A DNA stretch of 13,346 nt, taken from contig DASXXM010000120.1 of NCBI GenBank assembly GCA_036503065.1, positions 1 through 13,346 on the forward strand, in the 5' to 3' direction. Below, one piece after another: positions 12,480-13,346 of the stretch. The stretch's first letter is position 1. Each line of letters begins with the position of its first letter. The DNA comes from DATEPR01 sp036503065. Lineage in GTDB: Bacteria > Actinomycetota > Actinomycetes > Mycobacteriales > Pseudonocardiaceae. The notes beneath the pieces are model-generated. The model was not told the DNA's origin. It did not search any database and worked only from the letters and a program-made list of their open reading frames with translations. The translations under genes were made by a program, and so were the position numbers.

Positions 12480-13346
12480 ATGGTGGAGACCACTCGGCCG
12501 CTCGGCAACTATCTGCAGCGGATCGGCACGCTGATCCGGGACGCGCGCAAGCACCACGGCTGGACCCAGGCCCAGCTCGCCGACGCGCTGGGCACCAGCC
12601 AGAGCGCCATCACCAGGATCGAGCAGGGCAACCAGAACCTGAGCCTGGAGATGCTCACCAGGATCAGCAAGGCGCTGGACTCGGAGATCGTGTCGCTGGG
12701 CCATGCCGGTCCGATGCACCTGCGGGTCACCGGCGGCGTGCGACTGACCGGCAGCATCGGTGTCAAGTCCAGCAAGAACGCCGGTGTCGCGCTGCTGTGC
12801 GCCGCGCTGCTCAACGCGGGCCGCACCACACTGCGCAAGGTCGCCCGGATCGAGGAGGTCAACCGCATCCTCGAAGTGCTGAACAGCATCGGCGTCCGCA
12901 CGCGGTGGCTCAACGACGACAACGACCTGGAGATCCAGCCGCCGGACCGGGTCGACCTGGCGCACATGGACATCGCGGCGGCACGGCGAACCCGCAGCAT
13001 CATCATGTTTCTCGGCCCGCTGATGCACCACCAGGACACCTTCGAACTCCCCTACGCGGGCGGCTGCGCGCTGGGCACCCGGACCGTCGAGCCGCACCTG
13101 ACGGCGCTGCGCCCGTTGGGCCTCGAGGTCAAGGCCACCGACGGGGCCTACCACGCCAGGGTGGACCGCCAGGTCCGGCCGCGCAGGCCGATCGTGCTGA
13201 CCGAACGCGGCGACACCGTCACCGAGAACGCGCTGATGGCAGCGGCGCGGCACCCCGGGACCACGGTCATCCGCAACGCCAGCTCCAACTACATGGTGCA
13301 GGACCTGTGCTTCTTCCTGGACGCGCTGGGCGTGCGGATCGACGGC
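12480..13346 (+). CDS. XRE helix-turn-helix fused to MurA-like enolpyruvyl transferase (partial)
   Basis: The first 289 residues of a gene cut by the right edge. Residues 9-70 are an XRE helix-turn-helix (LGNYLQRIGTLIRDARKHHG, AQLADALGTSQSAITRIEQG). From about 80 the protein follows MurA, which transfers enolpyruvate from phosphoenolpyruvate to UDP-GlcNAc in peptidoglycan synthesis: VTGGVRLTGSIGVKSSKNAGVALLCAALL (83-111; K99-N100 match the catalytic Lys-Asn), GGCALGTRTVEPHL (194-207; C196 and R201 match the PEP-loop Cys115 and Arg120 of E. coli), and TENALMAAARHPGTTVIRNASSNYMVQDLCFFLDALG (248-284). The key residues seen so far are kept, so the enzyme may be active and fosfomycin-sensitive. 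It could instead act on a nucleoside, as NikO/PolA-type relatives do. The late catalytic Asp (Asp305 in E. coli) lies beyond the window. ATG 12480 is favoured; GTG 12483 is adjacent. Confidence 0.88.
   Translation, partial: MVETTRPLGNYLQRIGTLIRDARKHHGWTQAQLADALGTSQSAITRIEQGNQNLSLEMLTRISKALDSEIVSLGHAGPMHLRVTGGVRLTGSIGVKSSKNAGVALLCAALLNAGRTTLRKVARIEEVNRILEVLNSIGVRTRWLNDDNDLEIQPPDRVDLAHMDIAAARRTRSIIMFLGPLMHHQDTFELPYAGGCALGTRTVEPHLTALRPLGLEVKATDGAYHARVDRQVRPRRPIVLTERGDTVTENALMAAARHPGTTVIRNASSNYMVQDLCFFLDALGVRIDG

Overview
The window is a high-GC actinomycete chromosome segment with strong G/C preference at third codon positions. Several starts are GTG, and several genes look leaderless. The gene content (TipA-type MerR, XRE-DUF5753 regulator, RsbW-like ATPase, stand-alone NRPS-like condensation protein, HTH-MurA fusion) fits Pseudonocardiaceae or Streptomyces-like bacteria. 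I cannot name a species from the sequence alone.

Layout. (1) Bases 1-2128, plus strand: the tail of an unidentified gene, cobK (precorrin-6A reductase, B12 synthesis), a small three-helix membrane protein, and a TipA-like MerR regulator. (2) 2237-3661, minus: a membrane-anchored protein with a fibronectin III domain and a right-handed beta-helix. (3) 3662-4524: a long stretch without a convincing gene, holding a CRP/GlxR-like palindrome beside a good -10 box. (4) 4525-5889: a small RsbW-like ATPase that has lost its N-box asparagine, ending stop-to-stop against a minus-strand NAD kinase. (5) 6019-7590: a multi-spanning membrane protein with duplicated ExxE motifs (COG4280-like) coupled to a 75-aa membrane partner, running into a convergent ChrB N-terminal-domain protein. 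(6) 7634-9795: an orphan condensation-domain protein convergent with an XRE-DUF5753 regulator; both genes stop inside one CTAG. (7) 10029-11086: a small XRE regulator whose end overlaps a convergent FadR-like GntR regulator by 73 bp. (8) 11185-13346: a phosphotransferase with an extra N-terminal domain, then an XRE helix-turn-helix fused to a MurA-like enolpyruvyl transferase that runs off the window.

The genes mostly alternate strands, so apart from the cobK and COG4280 pairs there are few operons. Five of the genes are transcription regulators or carry an HTH domain. The strongest leads are the HTH-MurA fusion with a 12-bp palindrome in its own apparently leaderless promoter, the orphan condensation protein with an altered HHxxxDG motif, and the COG4280-like/small membrane protein/ChrB_N neighbourhood. 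All functions are read from motifs by eye; no database search was possible.
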